A stretch of DNA of 64,000 nucleotides from Histidinibacterium lentulum (GTDB lineage Bacteria > Pseudomonadota > Alphaproteobacteria > Rhodobacterales > Rhodobacteraceae): the NCBI RefSeq assembly GCF_003789055.1, contig NZ_ML119087.1:1-64000 (forward strand), given 5' to 3'. A program made the position numbers and the translations under genes. The notes under the pieces were generated by a model. It did no database searches. It was not told where the DNA came from and worked only from the letters and a program-made list of their open reading frames with translations. Of the stretch, positions 25,003 through 34,357 are shown in pieces (position 1 is the stretch's first letter; every line of letters starts with the position of its first letter).

Positions 25003-25160
25003 TCATCAAGATCGTCACCCTCTTTCTCGTCGCGATGGGCGTGCTCGCGATGTTCGGCAAGCTGAGGATGCCGCGCATCGGCCAGTCGAAGACCTGCCGC
25101 AGCTGCGGTCGCCCGAGGATCGGCAGCGGGCCGTGCCCCTGCGGAAAGGACCGCACATGA
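24999..25160 (+). CDS. Small membrane-anchored zinc-ribbon protein
   Basis: 53 residues starting at GTG 24999, which overlaps the S49 stop (GTGA). One N-terminal hydrophobic helix (IVTLFLVAMGVLAMFG), a basic stretch, then a four-cysteine knuckle CRSCGRPRIGSGPCPCG. The stop overlaps the antiporter ATG (ATGA), so the three genes are coupled. Short proteins of this design appear to be conserved in Rhodobacterales genomes. Function unknown; possibly a partner of the peptidase. Confidence 0.7.
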   Translation: MIIKIVTLFLVAMGVLAMFGKLRMPRIGQSKTCRSCGRPRIGSGPCPCGKDRT

Positions 25161-26128
25161 TGATGGACTGGGTCCATGTGGGGCTCGGCCTCGTGATCCT
25201 GCTGCTCGCGGGCGACAGCCTCGTGAAGGGGGCAGTGAACCTCGCCCTGCGGCTCGGCATCCCCGCGCTGATCGTGTCGCTCACCATCGTCGCCTTCGGC
25301 ACCTCCGCGCCGGAGCTGCTGATCTCCGTCCAGGCAATCCTCGCGGGCTCGCCGGGCATCGCTCTCGGCAACGTGGTCGGCTCCAACACCGCCAACATCC
25401 TGCTCGTGCTGGGCATCCCGGCCCTGATCGCGACGATGCACACCTCGGGTCACGACACCCGCGACAGCTACATGCAGATGCTCGCGGCCTCGGTCCTGTT
25501 CATTGCGCTGGCCTTCTTCGGCCCGTTCACGTGGATCGACGGGCTGATCCTGCTCGTGGCCCTCACCGCGATGCTGGTCCATGCGGCGAGCGCGGCGCGC
25601 GCCCACCGCCGCGCGGGCGACGGCGCGGTCGTGGAGCCTGTCGATCTCGAGGAGGAGGACCTGGAGGGCGCCGATCCGAGCCTCGGCTGGCCGCGCATCC
25701 TGCTTTATCTCGCCCTGGGCCTCGTGGGTCTGCCCATCGGGGCGGACCTGCTGGTGGACGGCGCCGTCAACATCGCGCGCGCCTATGGCGTGACGGAAAC
25801 GGTCATCGGCCTGACCCTGGTCGCGGTCGGGACCTCGCTGCCCGAACTGGCGACGACGTTCGTCGCCGCCATCCGGCAGAAGGCCGACGTGGCACTGGGC
25901 AATGTCATCGGCTCGAACATGTTCAACCTTCTGGGAATCATCGGCGTCGCCGCCCTCGTGGGCCCGATCCCGGTCGAACCGACGTTCCTCGAGCAGGACC
26001 TCTGGATCATGCTCGCCGCCTCGCTGCTGCTGGTGCCCTTCGTGTTCCTGAAACGGGACATCACGCGCCTCTGGGGCGTGATCTTCACCGGCGCCTATGT
26101 CGCCTACCTCGTGCTGGTGCTCGGATGA
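25157..26128 (+). CDS. Calcium/sodium antiporter (CaCA family)
   Basis: 323 residues in two inverted repeats of five helices. Each repeat has its alpha motif: IVAFGTSAPELLISVQAI ... GNVVGSNTANI near 50-85, and LVAVGTSLPELATTFVAAI ... GNVIGSNMFN near 215-260. A charged cytoplasmic loop (EEEDLEGADPS) separates them. These are the ion-binding motifs of the YrbG/CaCA exchangers. ATGA overlap with both neighbours. Confidence 0.9.
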   Translation: MMMDWVHVGLGLVILLLAGDSLVKGAVNLALRLGIPALIVSLTIVAFGTSAPELLISVQAILAGSPGIALGNVVGSNTANILLVLGIPALIATMHTSGHDTRDSYMQMLAASVLFIALAFFGPFTWIDGLILLVALTAMLVHAASAARAHRRAGDGAVVEPVDLEEEDLEGADPSLGWPRILLYLALGLVGLPIGADLLVDGAVNIARAYGVTETVIGLTLVAVGTSLPELATTFVAAIRQKADVALGNVIGSNMFNLLGIIGVAALVGPIPVEPTFLEQDLWIMLAASLLLVPFVFLKRDITRLWGVIFTGAYVAYLVLVLG

Positions 26129-26916
26129 CCCGCGCCCTCGTCACCGGAGCCGCGAAAAGGCTGGGCCGCGCCATGGCGCTCTATCTCGCGGATCGTGGGC
26201 TGGATGTCGTGGTGCATTACGCAGGCTCCGCTGACGCAGCCGAGGAGGTGGCCGCCGAGATCCGCGCCAGGGGTCGCCGGGCCGCGACGCTGCAGGCGGA
26301 TCTGACGGTGGAAGCCGAGATGCAGGCCCTCGTGCCCCGCGCCGCCGAGGCCATGGGGGGCCCGCTGACCTGCCTCGTGAACAACGCCTCGATCTTCGAG
26401 TACGACACCCTCGCCAGCGCAACGCGGGAAAGCTGGGACCGCCATCTGGAGAGCAACCTCCGCGCGCCCGTCGTCCTGACCCGGGCCTTCGCTGCCCAGG
26501 CGCCCGCGCCGGTGCCGGACGAGATGGGAGAGCCGGTGGCGCAGGCCCTCGTCGTCAACATGATCGACCAGAAGGTCCGCAAGCTGTCGCCCGAACACAT
26601 GAGCTATACCATCGCAAAGATGGGGCTCTGGGCCTTCACCCGGACCGCCGCCCAGGCGCTCGGCCCGCAGGGGGTGCGGGTGAACGCCATCGGCCCCGGC
26701 CCGACGCTGCAGGGCGCGCGACAGCCCGACTCGCATTTCGCGGCGCAGCGGTCCTCCACGATCCTCGGCCGGGGATCGAACCCCTCGGACATCTGCGCGG
26801 CCCTCGGGTTCCTTCTGGATGCACCCGCCGTGACCGGGCAATTGCTGTGCATCGACGCGGGGCAGCACCTGATCTGGCAGACACCGGACGAAATGGGTGT
26901 GGGCGAGCCCGGCTGA
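26125..26916 (+). CDS. SDR-family oxidoreductase (FolM/pteridine reductase-like)
   Basis: 263 residues. The glycine motif TGAAKRLGRAMA with the AKR(L)G variant is that of pteridine reductases and FolM. It also has NNASIFEYD in place of NNAG, YTIAKMGLWAFT (Tyr/Lys), and INAIGPGPT. In many Rhodobacterales a similar protein sits near folate genes; here it ends the peptidase-antiporter chain (ATGA overlap). Dihydromonapterin or dihydrofolate reduction is the probable role but unproven. Confidence 0.75.
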   Translation: MTRALVTGAAKRLGRAMALYLADRGLDVVVHYAGSADAAEEVAAEIRARGRRAATLQADLTVEAEMQALVPRAAEAMGGPLTCLVNNASIFEYDTLASATRESWDRHLESNLRAPVVLTRAFAAQAPAPVPDEMGEPVAQALVVNMIDQKVRKLSPEHMSYTIAKMGLWAFTRTAAQALGPQGVRVNAIGPGPTLQGARQPDSHFAAQRSSTILGRGSNPSDICAALGFLLDAPAVTGQLLCIDAGQHLIWQTPDEMGVGEPG

Positions 26917-27214
26917 CCCTGCGGTCCGAGTTGTGCACCGGCCGGCAAGGCGGCGAGACTCGGCAACCGCAGATTGTTCTTTGGGCAGCCAGATGTGGCT
27001 TGAGCGGGAGCTCAAAAATAATGTCATTGGTTTTCAGGCATTTGCCAGAGCGCCGAATTTTTAGGCAATGTAACGAAACAATGAAGAAACAAGGGAAATC
27101 TGGCCGTGCCCCTATCTCGCCCACAGAGTTGTCCCCAGATTCCGTGGACAGGTTACCGGTTGCTCCGCCGGTCCGGCTGAGGCAGCACCCCCAGAGAATC
27201 GCGATGTCCGACCG

Positions 27215-29098
27215 ATGACCGACAACGACGCAGAAACCCCGCAGAAGGAAGGCCCCACGGGCCATGCCTGCATCCAGTCCTACCTGAGGACGCTGGACTC
27301 GAGCCCCGGCGTCTACCGGATGCTCGATGCGCAGGCGCGGGTGCTCTACGTCGGCAAGGCGCGCAACCTCAAGGCGCGCGTCTCCTCCTATTCCCGCCCT
27401 TCGGCCCAGCATTCCCCGCGCATCGCCCGGATGATTTCCGAGACGGCGCAGATGATGTTCCTCACGACGCGCACGGAAACCGAGGCGCTGCTTCTGGAAC
27501 AGAACCTGATCAAGCAGCTGAAGCCGCGCTACAACGTGCTGCTGCGTGACGACAAATCCTTTCCGAACATCCTCGTGGCCAAGGATCACGCCTATCCGCA
27601 GATCAAGAAGCATCGCGGCGCCAAGACCGAGAAGGGCGCCTATTACGGCCCCTTCGCCAGCGCCGGCGCGGTCAATCGGACACTGAACCAGCTGCAGAAG
27701 GTGTTCCTGCTCCGGAACTGCTCCGACAGCACCTTCGAGAGCCGCACCCGGCCCTGCCTGCTCTACCAGATCAAGCGCTGTTCCGCGCCCTGCGTCGGCC
27801 ATATCTCCGAGGCGGATTACCGGGGCCTGGTGGCCGATGCCGAACGCTTCCTGAAAGGATCGACCACCAGGGTTCAGGAAGACCTCGCGCGGCAGATGCA
27901 GGCGGCCTCCGAGGCGATGGAGTTCGAGCGCGCCGCCGCCCTGCGCGACCGCATCCGTGCGCTGACGCAGGTGCAGTCGGCCCAGGGGATCAACCCCCAG
28001 ACCACCGCCGAAGCCGATGTGATCGCGCTGCACATGGACGGAGGGCAGGCCTGCGTTCAGGTCTTCTTCATCCGGTCGAACCAGAACTGGGGCAACCACG
28101 ACTTCTACCCCCGCGTCGGCGGGGTGGAGGATCCTGCGGAAATCATGGAGGCCTTCGCCGGCCAGTTCTACCAGAACCGCGAGCCGCCCCGACTGGTGCT
28201 GCTGTCCCACGGGCTCGACGATCCGGAGCTGATGGCCGGGGCGCTGTCCGAAAAGCGCGGCGGCAAGGTGGAGATCGCCGTGCCCCAGCGCGGCGAGAAG
28301 GCGGAACTCGTGTCCTCCGCGCTGCGGAACGCCCGCGAAAGCCTCGCCCGCAAGATGGCCGAGACGGCGACGCAGGGAAAGCTGCTCAAGGGTCTCGCCG
28401 AAGCCTTCGATCTGCCGGTGACGCCCCAGCGGGTCGAGGTCTACGACAACAGCCACATCCAGGGCGCCTATGCCGTGGGTGCGATGATCGTGGCGGGGCC
28501 CGAGGGGCTGGAGAGGAACCAATACCGCAAGTTCAACATCAAGGGCGAAGAGATGACCCCCGGCGACGATTTCGGCATGATGAAGGAGGTGCTGACCCGC
28601 CGCTTCAAGCGCCTCCTGAAGGAGGACCCCGACCGCCGCTCGGGCACATGGCCCGACCTTCTGCTGATCGACGGGGGGCAGGGGCAGGTGTCGGCGGTGC
28701 GCTCGATCATGGCCGAGCTGGGGGTGGAGGACATCCCGATGATCGGTGTGGCGAAGGGCGTGGACCGCGACCTTGGCAAGGAGGAGTTTCACCGAACCGG
28801 CAAGCGGCCCATGGCGCTGCGGCGCGGCGACCCGGTGCTCTATTTCATCCAGCGCCTGCGCGACGAGGCCCACCGCTTCGCCATCGGCACCCATCGGGCG
28901 AAACGCGCCAAGGCCGTGAGCGCCAATCCGCTCGACGACATCGCCGGCGTCGGCGCCACCCGCAAGCGGGCGCTGCTGGCGCATTTCGGCTCCGCCAAGG
29001 CCGTCAGCCGCGCGAACCTCGCCGACCTCCGGGCGGTGGACGGCATTTCCGAGGGGCTGGCGGAGAAGATCTACGCCCATTTCCACGAGCAGGGCTGA
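27215..29098 (+). CDS. uvrC: Excinuclease ABC subunit C
   Basis: 627 residues. GIY-YIG nuclease domain ([21 protein letters not shown], near 30), UVR motif ([14 protein letters not shown], near 230), the UvrC RNase-H-like domain with Asp in [10 protein letters not shown] (near 410) and [12 protein letters not shown], and C-terminal double HhH ([18 protein letters not shown]). Makes the two incisions in nucleotide excision repair. The upstream 298 bp is AT-rich around 26990-27090 and presumably holds the promoter. No GTTC-N7-GTTC SOS box was seen. Confidence 0.97.
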   Translation: MTDNDAETPQKEGPTGHACIQSYLRTLDSSPGVYRMLDAQARVLYVGKARNLKARVSSYSRPSAQHSPRIARMISETAQMMFLTTRTETEALLLEQNLIKQLKPRYNVLLRDDKSFPNILVAKDHAYPQIKKHRGAKTEKGAYYGPFASAGAVNRTLNQLQKVFLLRNCSDSTFESRTRPCLLYQIKRCSAPCVGHISEADYRGLVADAERFLKGSTTRVQEDLARQMQAASEAMEFERAAALRDRIRALTQVQSAQGINPQTTAEADVIALHMDGGQACVQVFFIRSNQNWGNHDFYPRVGGVEDPAEIMEAFAGQFYQNREPPRLVLLSHGLDDPELMAGALSEKRGGKVEIAVPQRGEKAELVSSALRNARESLARKMAETATQGKLLKGLAEAFDLPVTPQRVEVYDNSHIQGAYAVGAMIVAGPEGLERNQYRKFNIKGEEMTPGDDFGMMKEVLTRRFKRLLKEDPDRRSGTWPDLLLIDGGQGQVSAVRSIMAELGVEDIPMIGVAKGVDRDLGKEEFHRTGKRPMALRRGDPVLYFIQRLRDEAHRFAIGTHRAKRAKAVSANPLDDIAGVGATRKRALLAHFGSAKAVSRANLADLRAVDGISEGLAEKIYAHFHEQG

Positions 29099-29170
29099 CA
29101 TGGCCCCCGGCCAAAGGTTAACGCCGCAGGGCGTCCACGCCGAAAATGTCGTTTTTCCAGTAGCTTGTGC

Positions 29171-29192
29171 GGGCGTCCACGTGTGGACGCCC
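29171..29192. repeat. 10-bp-arm palindrome between uvrC and pgsA
   Basis: gggcgtccac-gt-gtggacgccc is a perfect inverted repeat with a 2-bp centre. Its core GTCCAC-RT-GTGGAC recurs at 55165-55178. It has no T-tract, so it is more like a protein-binding site than a terminator. It lies about 100 bp before pgsA. Confidence 0.6.
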
Positions 29193-29292
29193 GGCGCTGC
29201 CCGCGCCGCGCCCGGGGCGGCGCCGGCGCGCGGCGGCCCGCCTCGCGGGATCGCAGTGGAACAGCGCCCCCCGACCGGGTAGTTGTGCTGTC

Positions 29293-29916
29293 ATGCGGTG
29301 GACCCTGCCCAACATCCTGACGATCCTGCGCCTCTTCGCCGCCCCCGGCGTCGCGGTGATCTTCCTCTATTTCCACCGCCCCTTCGCGGACTGGGTGGCT
29401 CTGATCCTCTTCGCCTCGGTCGCGGCGACCGACTGGATCGACGGCCGCCTTGCCCGCGCCTGGAACATGGAGACCCGCTTCGGCGCGGCGATGGACCCGA
29501 TCGCCGACAAGGCCATGGTCCTGGTCGCCCTCGCGGTGATCCTCGGCTATTCCGACATGAGCCCCTGGATCGTGCTGCCCGCGACGCTGATCATCTTCCG
29601 CGAGGTCTTCGTCTCGGGCCTCAGGGAATACGTCGGTCCCGGCAAGGCCACGCTCAAGGTCACCTGGCTCGCCAAGTGGAAGACCACGGTGCAGATGGTC
29701 GCCATCGCCGTCCTCTTCGCCCAGGGCATCTTCCTGCACCATCTCCGGGTCGACGCGGGCGAGCTCGGCGAGGCCGGCCTCCGGACGCTGGAACAGGGCT
29801 ATCTCTGGTCCGGCCGCCTCGGCGCAGCGCTGCTCTGGATCGCGGCGGTGCTGACGCTGGTCACGGGGTGGGACTATTTCCGCAAGTCGATGCCCTTCCT
29901 GAAGGAGCCCACATGA
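29293..29916 (+). CDS. pgsA: CDP-diacylglycerol-glycerol-3-phosphate 3-phosphatidyltransferase
   Basis: 207 residues, several membrane helices. CDP-alcohol phosphotransferase signature DWIDGRLARAWNMETRFGAAMDP (DGxxAR-x8-GxxxDxxxD) near 50-75. Commits CDP-diacylglycerol to phosphatidylglycerol synthesis. Downstream of uvrC, and its stop overlaps moaD (ATGA). The uvrC-pgsA-moaD-moaE order is typical for Rhodobacterales. Confidence 0.93.
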   Translation: MRWTLPNILTILRLFAAPGVAVIFLYFHRPFADWVALILFASVAATDWIDGRLARAWNMETRFGAAMDPIADKAMVLVALAVILGYSDMSPWIVLPATLIIFREVFVSGLREYVGPGKATLKVTWLAKWKTTVQMVAIAVLFAQGIFLHHLRVDAGELGEAGLRTLEQGYLWSGRLGAALLWIAAVLTLVTGWDYFRKSMPFLKEPT

Positions 29917-30161
29917 TCGACGTCCTCTATTTCGCCTGGGTCCGAGAGCGCATCGGCCTGCCGAAGGAACAGGTGGCCACCGATGCCGCGACCGTGGCCG
30001 ACCTCGTGGAGGAACTGAAGGCTCGAGAGGATCGCTACGCCGCCGCCTTTGCCGACACGACCGCGCTCCGGGTCGCGGTGGACCAGACCCTCGCCGGCTT
30101 CGACGCGCCGCTGGCAGGTGCGCGTGAAGTGGCCTTCTTCCCGCCCATGACCGGAGGCTGA
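29913..30161 (+). CDS. moaD: Molybdopterin synthase small subunit
   Basis: 82 residues with a beta-grasp ubiquitin-like pattern and the C-terminal diglycine (FFPPMTGG) that is thiocarboxylated to deliver sulfur to precursor Z. Overlaps pgsA by 4 bp and precedes moaE by 6 bp. Confidence 0.93.
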   Translation: MIDVLYFAWVRERIGLPKEQVATDAATVADLVEELKAREDRYAAAFADTTALRVAVDQTLAGFDAPLAGAREVAFFPPMTGG

Positions 30162-30167
30162 GCCGGG

Positions 30168-30608
30168 ATGGAGGTCACGGTTCAGGAGGCGCCCTTCGAC
30201 CCCGGCGCGCAGCTCTCGGCCTTCACCGCCGCAGCGGAGGGCGCGGGCGCCGTGGTCAGCTTCACCGGGATCGTGCGCGACCTTTCGGGCGGGCTCGACC
30301 ACATGGAAATCGAGCATTACCCCGCCATGACCGAACGCGCGCTGGAGGAGATCCGGACCAGGGCCGTGTCCCGCTTCGGGCTGACGGGCGCATGGATCAT
30401 CCACCGCTTCGGCAGGCTCTCGCCGGGCGAGACGATCATGATGGTGCTGACCGCGGCGCCCCACCGGGCCGATGCCTTTGCCGGGGCGGACTTCCTGATG
30501 GACTACCTCAAGTCCCGCGCGCCCTTCTGGAAGAAGGAGGTGACCGGAGAGACGGAGACCTGGGTCGCTGCCCGCGACGAGGACGAGGACGCCCTCCGCC
30601 GCTGGTGA
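30168..30608 (+). CDS. moaE: Molybdopterin synthase catalytic subunit
   Basis: 146 residues. GAVVSFTGIVRD, LEIEHYP-like (MEIEHYPAMTE), HRFGRLSPGE, and the catalytic Lys region DYLKSRAPFWKKE are conserved MoaE elements. Forms the heterotetramer with MoaD that converts precursor Z to molybdopterin. Ends the operon; convergent with tag. Confidence 0.95.
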   Translation: MEVTVQEAPFDPGAQLSAFTAAAEGAGAVVSFTGIVRDLSGGLDHMEIEHYPAMTERALEEIRTRAVSRFGLTGAWIIHRFGRLSPGETIMMVLTAAPHRADAFAGADFLMDYLKSRAPFWKKEVTGETETWVAARDEDEDALRRW

Positions 30609-30620
30609 CGCGGCCCCTGT

Positions 30621-30641
30621 CTCATCTGGCCGGAAATACTC
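30621..30641. repeat. Intergenic motif shared with 50592-50612
   Basis: A 21-bp sequence (ctcatctggcc then ggaaatactc) that differs from 50592-50612 at one base. Here it lies between convergent moaE and tag. The adjoining hairpin seen at the other copy is not preserved, so it may be a degenerate terminator. Confidence 0.5.
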
Positions 30642-30675
30642 AATTCAGTCACCGCTCATCGGCCCCCCGCGACGT

Positions 30676-31254
30676 TCAATCGCCCAGCCGGCCCAGCCGC
30701 GCGACCTCGCCGTGACGCGGGCAGGTGGCGATGTGGTCGTTCACCAGCCCGCAGGCCTGCATCCAGGCATAGACGATGGTCGGCCCGCAGAACCGGAACC
30801 CCCGTGCCTTCAGGTCCTTCGAGAAGCGCGTCGACAGTGGCGTCGCGGCGGGCACCGCGGCCATGTCGGGCCAACGATTCTGCAGCGGTGCGCCATCGAC
30901 CCTGTCCCAGCAGAACGTCGCGAAGGCCTCAGACCCTCCCATGTCCAGATAGGCCCGAGCATTGCCGATCGTGGCCTCGATCTTGCCGCGGTGCCGAACG
31001 ATCGCCGGATCCGCGAGGAGCCGCGTCACCTCGGGCTCTCCCCAACCCGCGATCACCTCGGGCTCGAACCCGGCGAAAGCCGCGCGGAACGCCTCGCGCT
31101 TTCGAAGGATCGTGATCCAGGCGAGCCCGGCCTGGAACCCGTCGAGAACCAGCTTCTCCCACAGCGCGCGTCCGTCATGCTCCGGCACCCCCCACTCTTC
31201 GTCATGGTAGCGGATGTAGACCGGATCGGTTCCCGCCCAGGGGCAACGCGCCAT
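30676..31254 (-). CDS. tag: DNA-3-methyladenine glycosylase I
   Basis: 192 residues from ATG 31254 (gaggga upstream). Zinc-coordinating MARCPWAG at the start, YHDEEWGVPEHD, LDGFQAGLAWITILRKR, the HhH-like core, and the C-terminal GLVNDHIATCPRH with His and Cys zinc ligands are all conserved in Tag. Removes 3-methyladenine from alkylated DNA. Single gene, divergent from the EAL gene with 91 bp between. Confidence 0.95.
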   Translation of the reverse strand: MARCPWAGTDPVYIRYHDEEWGVPEHDGRALWEKLVLDGFQAGLAWITILRKREAFRAAFAGFEPEVIAGWGEPEVTRLLADPAIVRHRGKIEATIGNARAYLDMGGSEAFATFCWDRVDGAPLQNRWPDMAAVPAATPLSTRFSKDLKARGFRFCGPTIVYAWMQACGLVNDHIATCPRHGEVARLGRLGD

Positions 31255-31345
31255 GGAATGTCCCTCGCATTTTCCGTGTTCACCGCAGGTTAGGGGGCTT
31301 TGGTGCAGGGTGCCAGAAGAAGCGCCCTCAGCCCGGACCGCCGCC

Positions 31346-32137
31346 ATGACCGCATTCGACCAGACCCGCGCGGCCCATGATGCACAGGATCCCTTCGCCT
31401 ACGTGCTCGCCGCCCGCGATCACGATACGCCCGAGATGGTGCGGGAGGCTCTGGCCGCCGGTCGTTGCAGTCTCGCGGTCCAGCCCGTGATGCTGGCCGG
31501 CGGAGGAATCGGCTTCTATGAGGGTCTGATCCGGATCACCGACTCCGGAGGTCGGCTGCTGCCCGCGCGCGTCTTCCATCCTCTCGTGGAGGAGACGGCG
31601 CTGGGCCGCGACATCGACGCGGCCGCGCTCTCGCTCGGCTTCGATCTGTTGCGCCGAAATCCGGGCGTCCGGCTCTCGATCAACGTCTCGGCCCGGTCGC
31701 TGGCCGACAGCGCCTGGCGCAAGGCCCTGTCCGACAGTCTCGCCGCAAGTCCCCTTGCGCCGGAGCGGCTGATCCTCGAAATCACCGAGCGCTCTGCCAT
31801 GCTGCTCCCCGAGGTGGTCGCCCGCTTCATGGCCGAGATGCAGCCGGTCGGCATCGCTTTCGCGCTCGACGATTTCGGAGGCGGCTTCACCTCCTTCCGT
31901 CATCTGCGCAGCTTCTTCTTCGACCTCGTCAAGTTCGACCAAAGCTTCACCGAAGCCGTGGCCGACAGCCCCGACAACCAGGCGCTCATCTCCGCCCTGC
32001 TCGCCGTCGCCCATCAGTTCGACATGTTCGCCGTCGCTCCGGGCGTCGAACGGGCTGCGGATGCGGACTGGCTGACCGGCGCGGGGGTCGATTGCCTGCA
32101 GGGCTATCACCTCGGCGCGCCCCGGACCCGCCTCTGA
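31346..32137 (+). CDS. EAL-domain protein, possibly degenerate c-di-GMP phosphodiesterase
   Basis: 263 residues, a stand-alone EAL domain. Recognisable motifs: YEGLIRI (normally EALLR), NVSARSL, LEITERSAM, DDFGGGFTSF and VKFDQSF. The EGVE motif reads APGVER: its first glutamate is replaced by proline. The central acidic DD and the NVS and LEITE positions are kept. So the fold is intact but hydrolysis of cyclic di-GMP is uncertain; it might only bind the nucleotide. No GGDEF or sensor domain. Start at ATG 31346 rather than the longer frame that overlaps tag. Confidence 0.82.
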   Translation: MTAFDQTRAAHDAQDPFAYVLAARDHDTPEMVREALAAGRCSLAVQPVMLAGGGIGFYEGLIRITDSGGRLLPARVFHPLVEETALGRDIDAAALSLGFDLLRRNPGVRLSINVSARSLADSAWRKALSDSLAASPLAPERLILEITERSAMLLPEVVARFMAEMQPVGIAFALDDFGGGFTSFRHLRSFFFDLVKFDQSFTEAVADSPDNQALISALLAVAHQFDMFAVAPGVERAADADWLTGAGVDCLQGYHLGAPRTRL

Positions 32138-32301
32138 CGCGAGGTCGGCCCTCCACGTTTCCGCAGGGTCTTGCCCGGGCCTGCGGGCGTCTGTCACATG
32201 GACGCGAGAACCCGCAAGGCTAGACGGGACGCGACCGGGCGGGGCCCGCTCCTGACCGCCGCGCCCCGTCTTGCATGACAGGACCGAGGAAGGAACAGCC
32301 C

Positions 32302-33474
32302 ATGACCGACGTCGTAATCGCCTCCGCCGCCCGCACCGCCGTGGGGTCTTTCGGCGGCAGCTTCGCCAACACTCCCGCCCATGACCTGGGCGCCGCCGTC
32401 CTCGAAGCCGTGGTCGCCCGCGCCGGGGTCGAGAAGGGCGAGGTGAGCGAGACGATCCTCGGCCAGGTCCTGACCGCCGCTCAGGGCCAGAACCCTGCGC
32501 GCCAGGCCCATATCAATGCGGGTCTGCCGAAAGAGAGCGCGGCCTGGGGCATCAACCAGGTCTGCGGGTCGGGCCTGCGCGCCGTCGCGCTGGGCGCGCA
32601 GCACATCCTGCTCGGCGATGCCGACATCGTCTGCGCCGGCGGGCAGGAGAACATGTCGATGTCCCCCCACGCCCAGAACCTGCGCCAGGGCCACAAGATG
32701 GGCGACGTCCAGTATATCGACACGATGATCCGCGACGGGCTCTGGGACGCCTTCAACGGCTACCACATGGGCCAGACCGCCGAGAACGTGGCCCAGCAGT
32801 GGCAGATCACCCGCGAACAGCAGGACGAATTCGCGCTGGCGAGCCAGAACAAGGCCGAGGCCGCGCAGAAGGCCGGCAAGTTCGACGACGAGGTGATCCC
32901 TTTCACGATCCGCACCCGCAAGGGCGAGACCGTGATGGACAAGGACGAATACATCCGCCACGGCGCGACGATCGAAGGCATGCAGAAACTGCGCCCGGCC
33001 TTCACCAAGGACGGCTCCGTCACAGCCGCGAACGCGAGCGGCCTCAACGACGGCGCCGCGGGCGTCCTGCTGATGTCCGCCGCGGAGGCCGAACGCCGGG
33101 GGATCGAGCCGCTCGCGCGCATCGCCTCCTACGCCACCGCGGGTCTCGATCCGTCGATCATGGGCGTGGGACCCATCCACGCCAGCCGCAAGGCCCTGCA
33201 GAAGGCCGGATGGACCGTGGACGACCTCGACCTGATCGAGGCGAACGAGGCTTTCGCCGCCCAGGCCTGCGCCGTGAACAAGGACATGGGCTGGGACCCC
33301 GACAAGGTGAACGTGAACGGCGGCGCCATCGCCATCGGCCATCCCATCGGCGCCTCCGGCGCGCGGGTGCTGAACACGCTCCTTTTCGAGATGAAGCGTC
33401 GCGGCGCGAAGAAGGGTCTCGCCACGCTCTGCATCGGCGGCGGCATGGGCGTGGCACTCTGCGTCGAACGGTAA
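32302..33474 (+). CDS. phaA: Acetyl-CoA acetyltransferase (beta-ketothiolase)
   Basis: 391 residues, the usual PhaA length. Active-site Cys in [11 protein letters not shown] (near 88), the [11 protein letters not shown] segment, NEAFAAQ, the His in [16 protein letters not shown] (near 348) and the second Cys in [11 protein letters not shown]. Condenses two acetyl-CoA to acetoacetyl-CoA. First gene of a locus with phaB, the two being separated by a patatin-like gene. Strong ribosome site (gaggaaggaac). Confidence 0.95.
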   Translation: MTDVVIASAARTAVGSFGGSFANTPAHDLGAAVLEAVVARAGVEKGEVSETILGQVLTAAQGQNPARQAHINAGLPKESAAWGINQVCGSGLRAVALGAQHILLGDADIVCAGGQENMSMSPHAQNLRQGHKMGDVQYIDTMIRDGLWDAFNGYHMGQTAENVAQQWQITREQQDEFALASQNKAEAAQKAGKFDDEVIPFTIRTRKGETVMDKDEYIRHGATIEGMQKLRPAFTKDGSVTAANASGLNDGAAGVLLMSAAEAERRGIEPLARIASYATAGLDPSIMGVGPIHASRKALQKAGWTVDDLDLIEANEAFAAQACAVNKDMGWDPDKVNVNGGAIAIGHPIGASGARVLNTLLFEMKRRGAKKGLATLCIGGGMGVALCVER

Positions 33475-33478
33475 AGGC

Positions 33479-33500
33479 CGGACCGGGCCGAAGCCCGGTC
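33479..33500. repeat. REP-like hairpin between phaA and the patatin gene
   Basis: gaccgggc-cgaa-gcccggtc is a perfect 8-bp stem with a stable-looking tetraloop. It belongs to the same GC-rich family as 45115-45196 and 54186-54255. In an operon it could modulate or terminate read-through into the next gene. Confidence 0.6.
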
Positions 33501-33507
33501 TCCGCCC

Positions 33508-34338
33508 ATGGAACGTGCCTCGCCATATGACCAGCTTGTCCTCTCCGGGGGCGGGTTGCGCTGTTTCTGGCAGGGCGGCTTCATGGACGCGGTCCGCGAC
33601 CAGATCGGGCTTGCGCCCGCGCGAATCGCCTCCGTCTCCGGCGGCACGCTCTCGGCGGCGGGATTCATCTGCCGCCGGGGCCGGGACATCCTCGAGGCAA
33701 TGGCCGCGCGCTTTGCCCGGAACGACAGCAACATCGCCTGGAACACGGTGGAGCGGGACGGCATGACTCCGCACCAGCGCATCTACCGCGAGGTGGTCGA
33801 GGAGATCATCGACGCCGATGCCCGCCGGATCATCGCAGACGGGCCGCCCTGGCAGGTGCTGATCGCCCATCCGCCGCTGCACGGCATGCCGAGCGGCTCC
33901 GGCGCGGCGGCTTCGATGGCCTATGAGGCGGAACTGCACATCGTCGGCTCGCCGCACTTCTCCTGGGCCGAGGCGCTCGGCGTCACCTCGAGCTTCGTCG
34001 ATGGCCGGGCCGCCGCGCGCGAGAACCGGCTGACGGACCTGATCTGTGCCGCCGCGACGATCCCGCCGGTGTTCGAGCCTCCGCTCTGGGACGGCAAGCC
34101 GGTGATCGACGGCGGCATGGTCGATCAGGCGCCTGTGCCCGAACCGGACGAAGGCCGGACGCTGATCGCCCTGACCCGGCGCTACCGGAGCATTCCCGAT
34201 GCGCCGCGACGGACCTACCTCGCCCCGGGCGAGGAAGTGCCCGTCGACAAGATAGATTTCACCGACCCCGAGATGCTGCGCCGGACCTGGGACATGGGCG
34301 TGGCGGACGGGCGGCGGTGGCTGAACCACACCCCGTAG
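33508..34338 (+). CDS. Patatin-like phospholipase/hydrolase in the pha locus
   Basis: 276 residues. N-terminal oxyanion-hole motif LVLSGGGLRCFWQGG, nucleophile elbow ASVSGGTLSAAG (Ser near 45; the first glycine of GxSxG is a serine), and the Asp dyad partner in PVIDGGMVDQAP (near 200). Patatin hydrolases cleave lipid acyl esters. The position between phaA and phaB suggests a link to poly-hydroxybutyrate metabolism or granule lipids, but nothing in the sequence proves it. No signal peptide, so cytoplasmic. Confidence 0.85.
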   Translation: MERASPYDQLVLSGGGLRCFWQGGFMDAVRDQIGLAPARIASVSGGTLSAAGFICRRGRDILEAMAARFARNDSNIAWNTVERDGMTPHQRIYREVVEEIIDADARRIIADGPPWQVLIAHPPLHGMPSGSGAAASMAYEAELHIVGSPHFSWAEALGVTSSFVDGRAAARENRLTDLICAAATIPPVFEPPLWDGKPVIDGGMVDQAPVPEPDEGRTLIALTRRYRSIPDAPRRTYLAPGEEVPVDKIDFTDPEMLRRTWDMGVADGRRWLNHTP

Positions 34339-34357
34339 CATCCGAGGAGGGACGAAC

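Noticed and set aside
26917-27214. SOS-type operator before uvrC
   Set aside because: Searched by eye for the alphaproteobacterial GTTC-N7-GTTC pattern and its complement; only single half-sites were seen.
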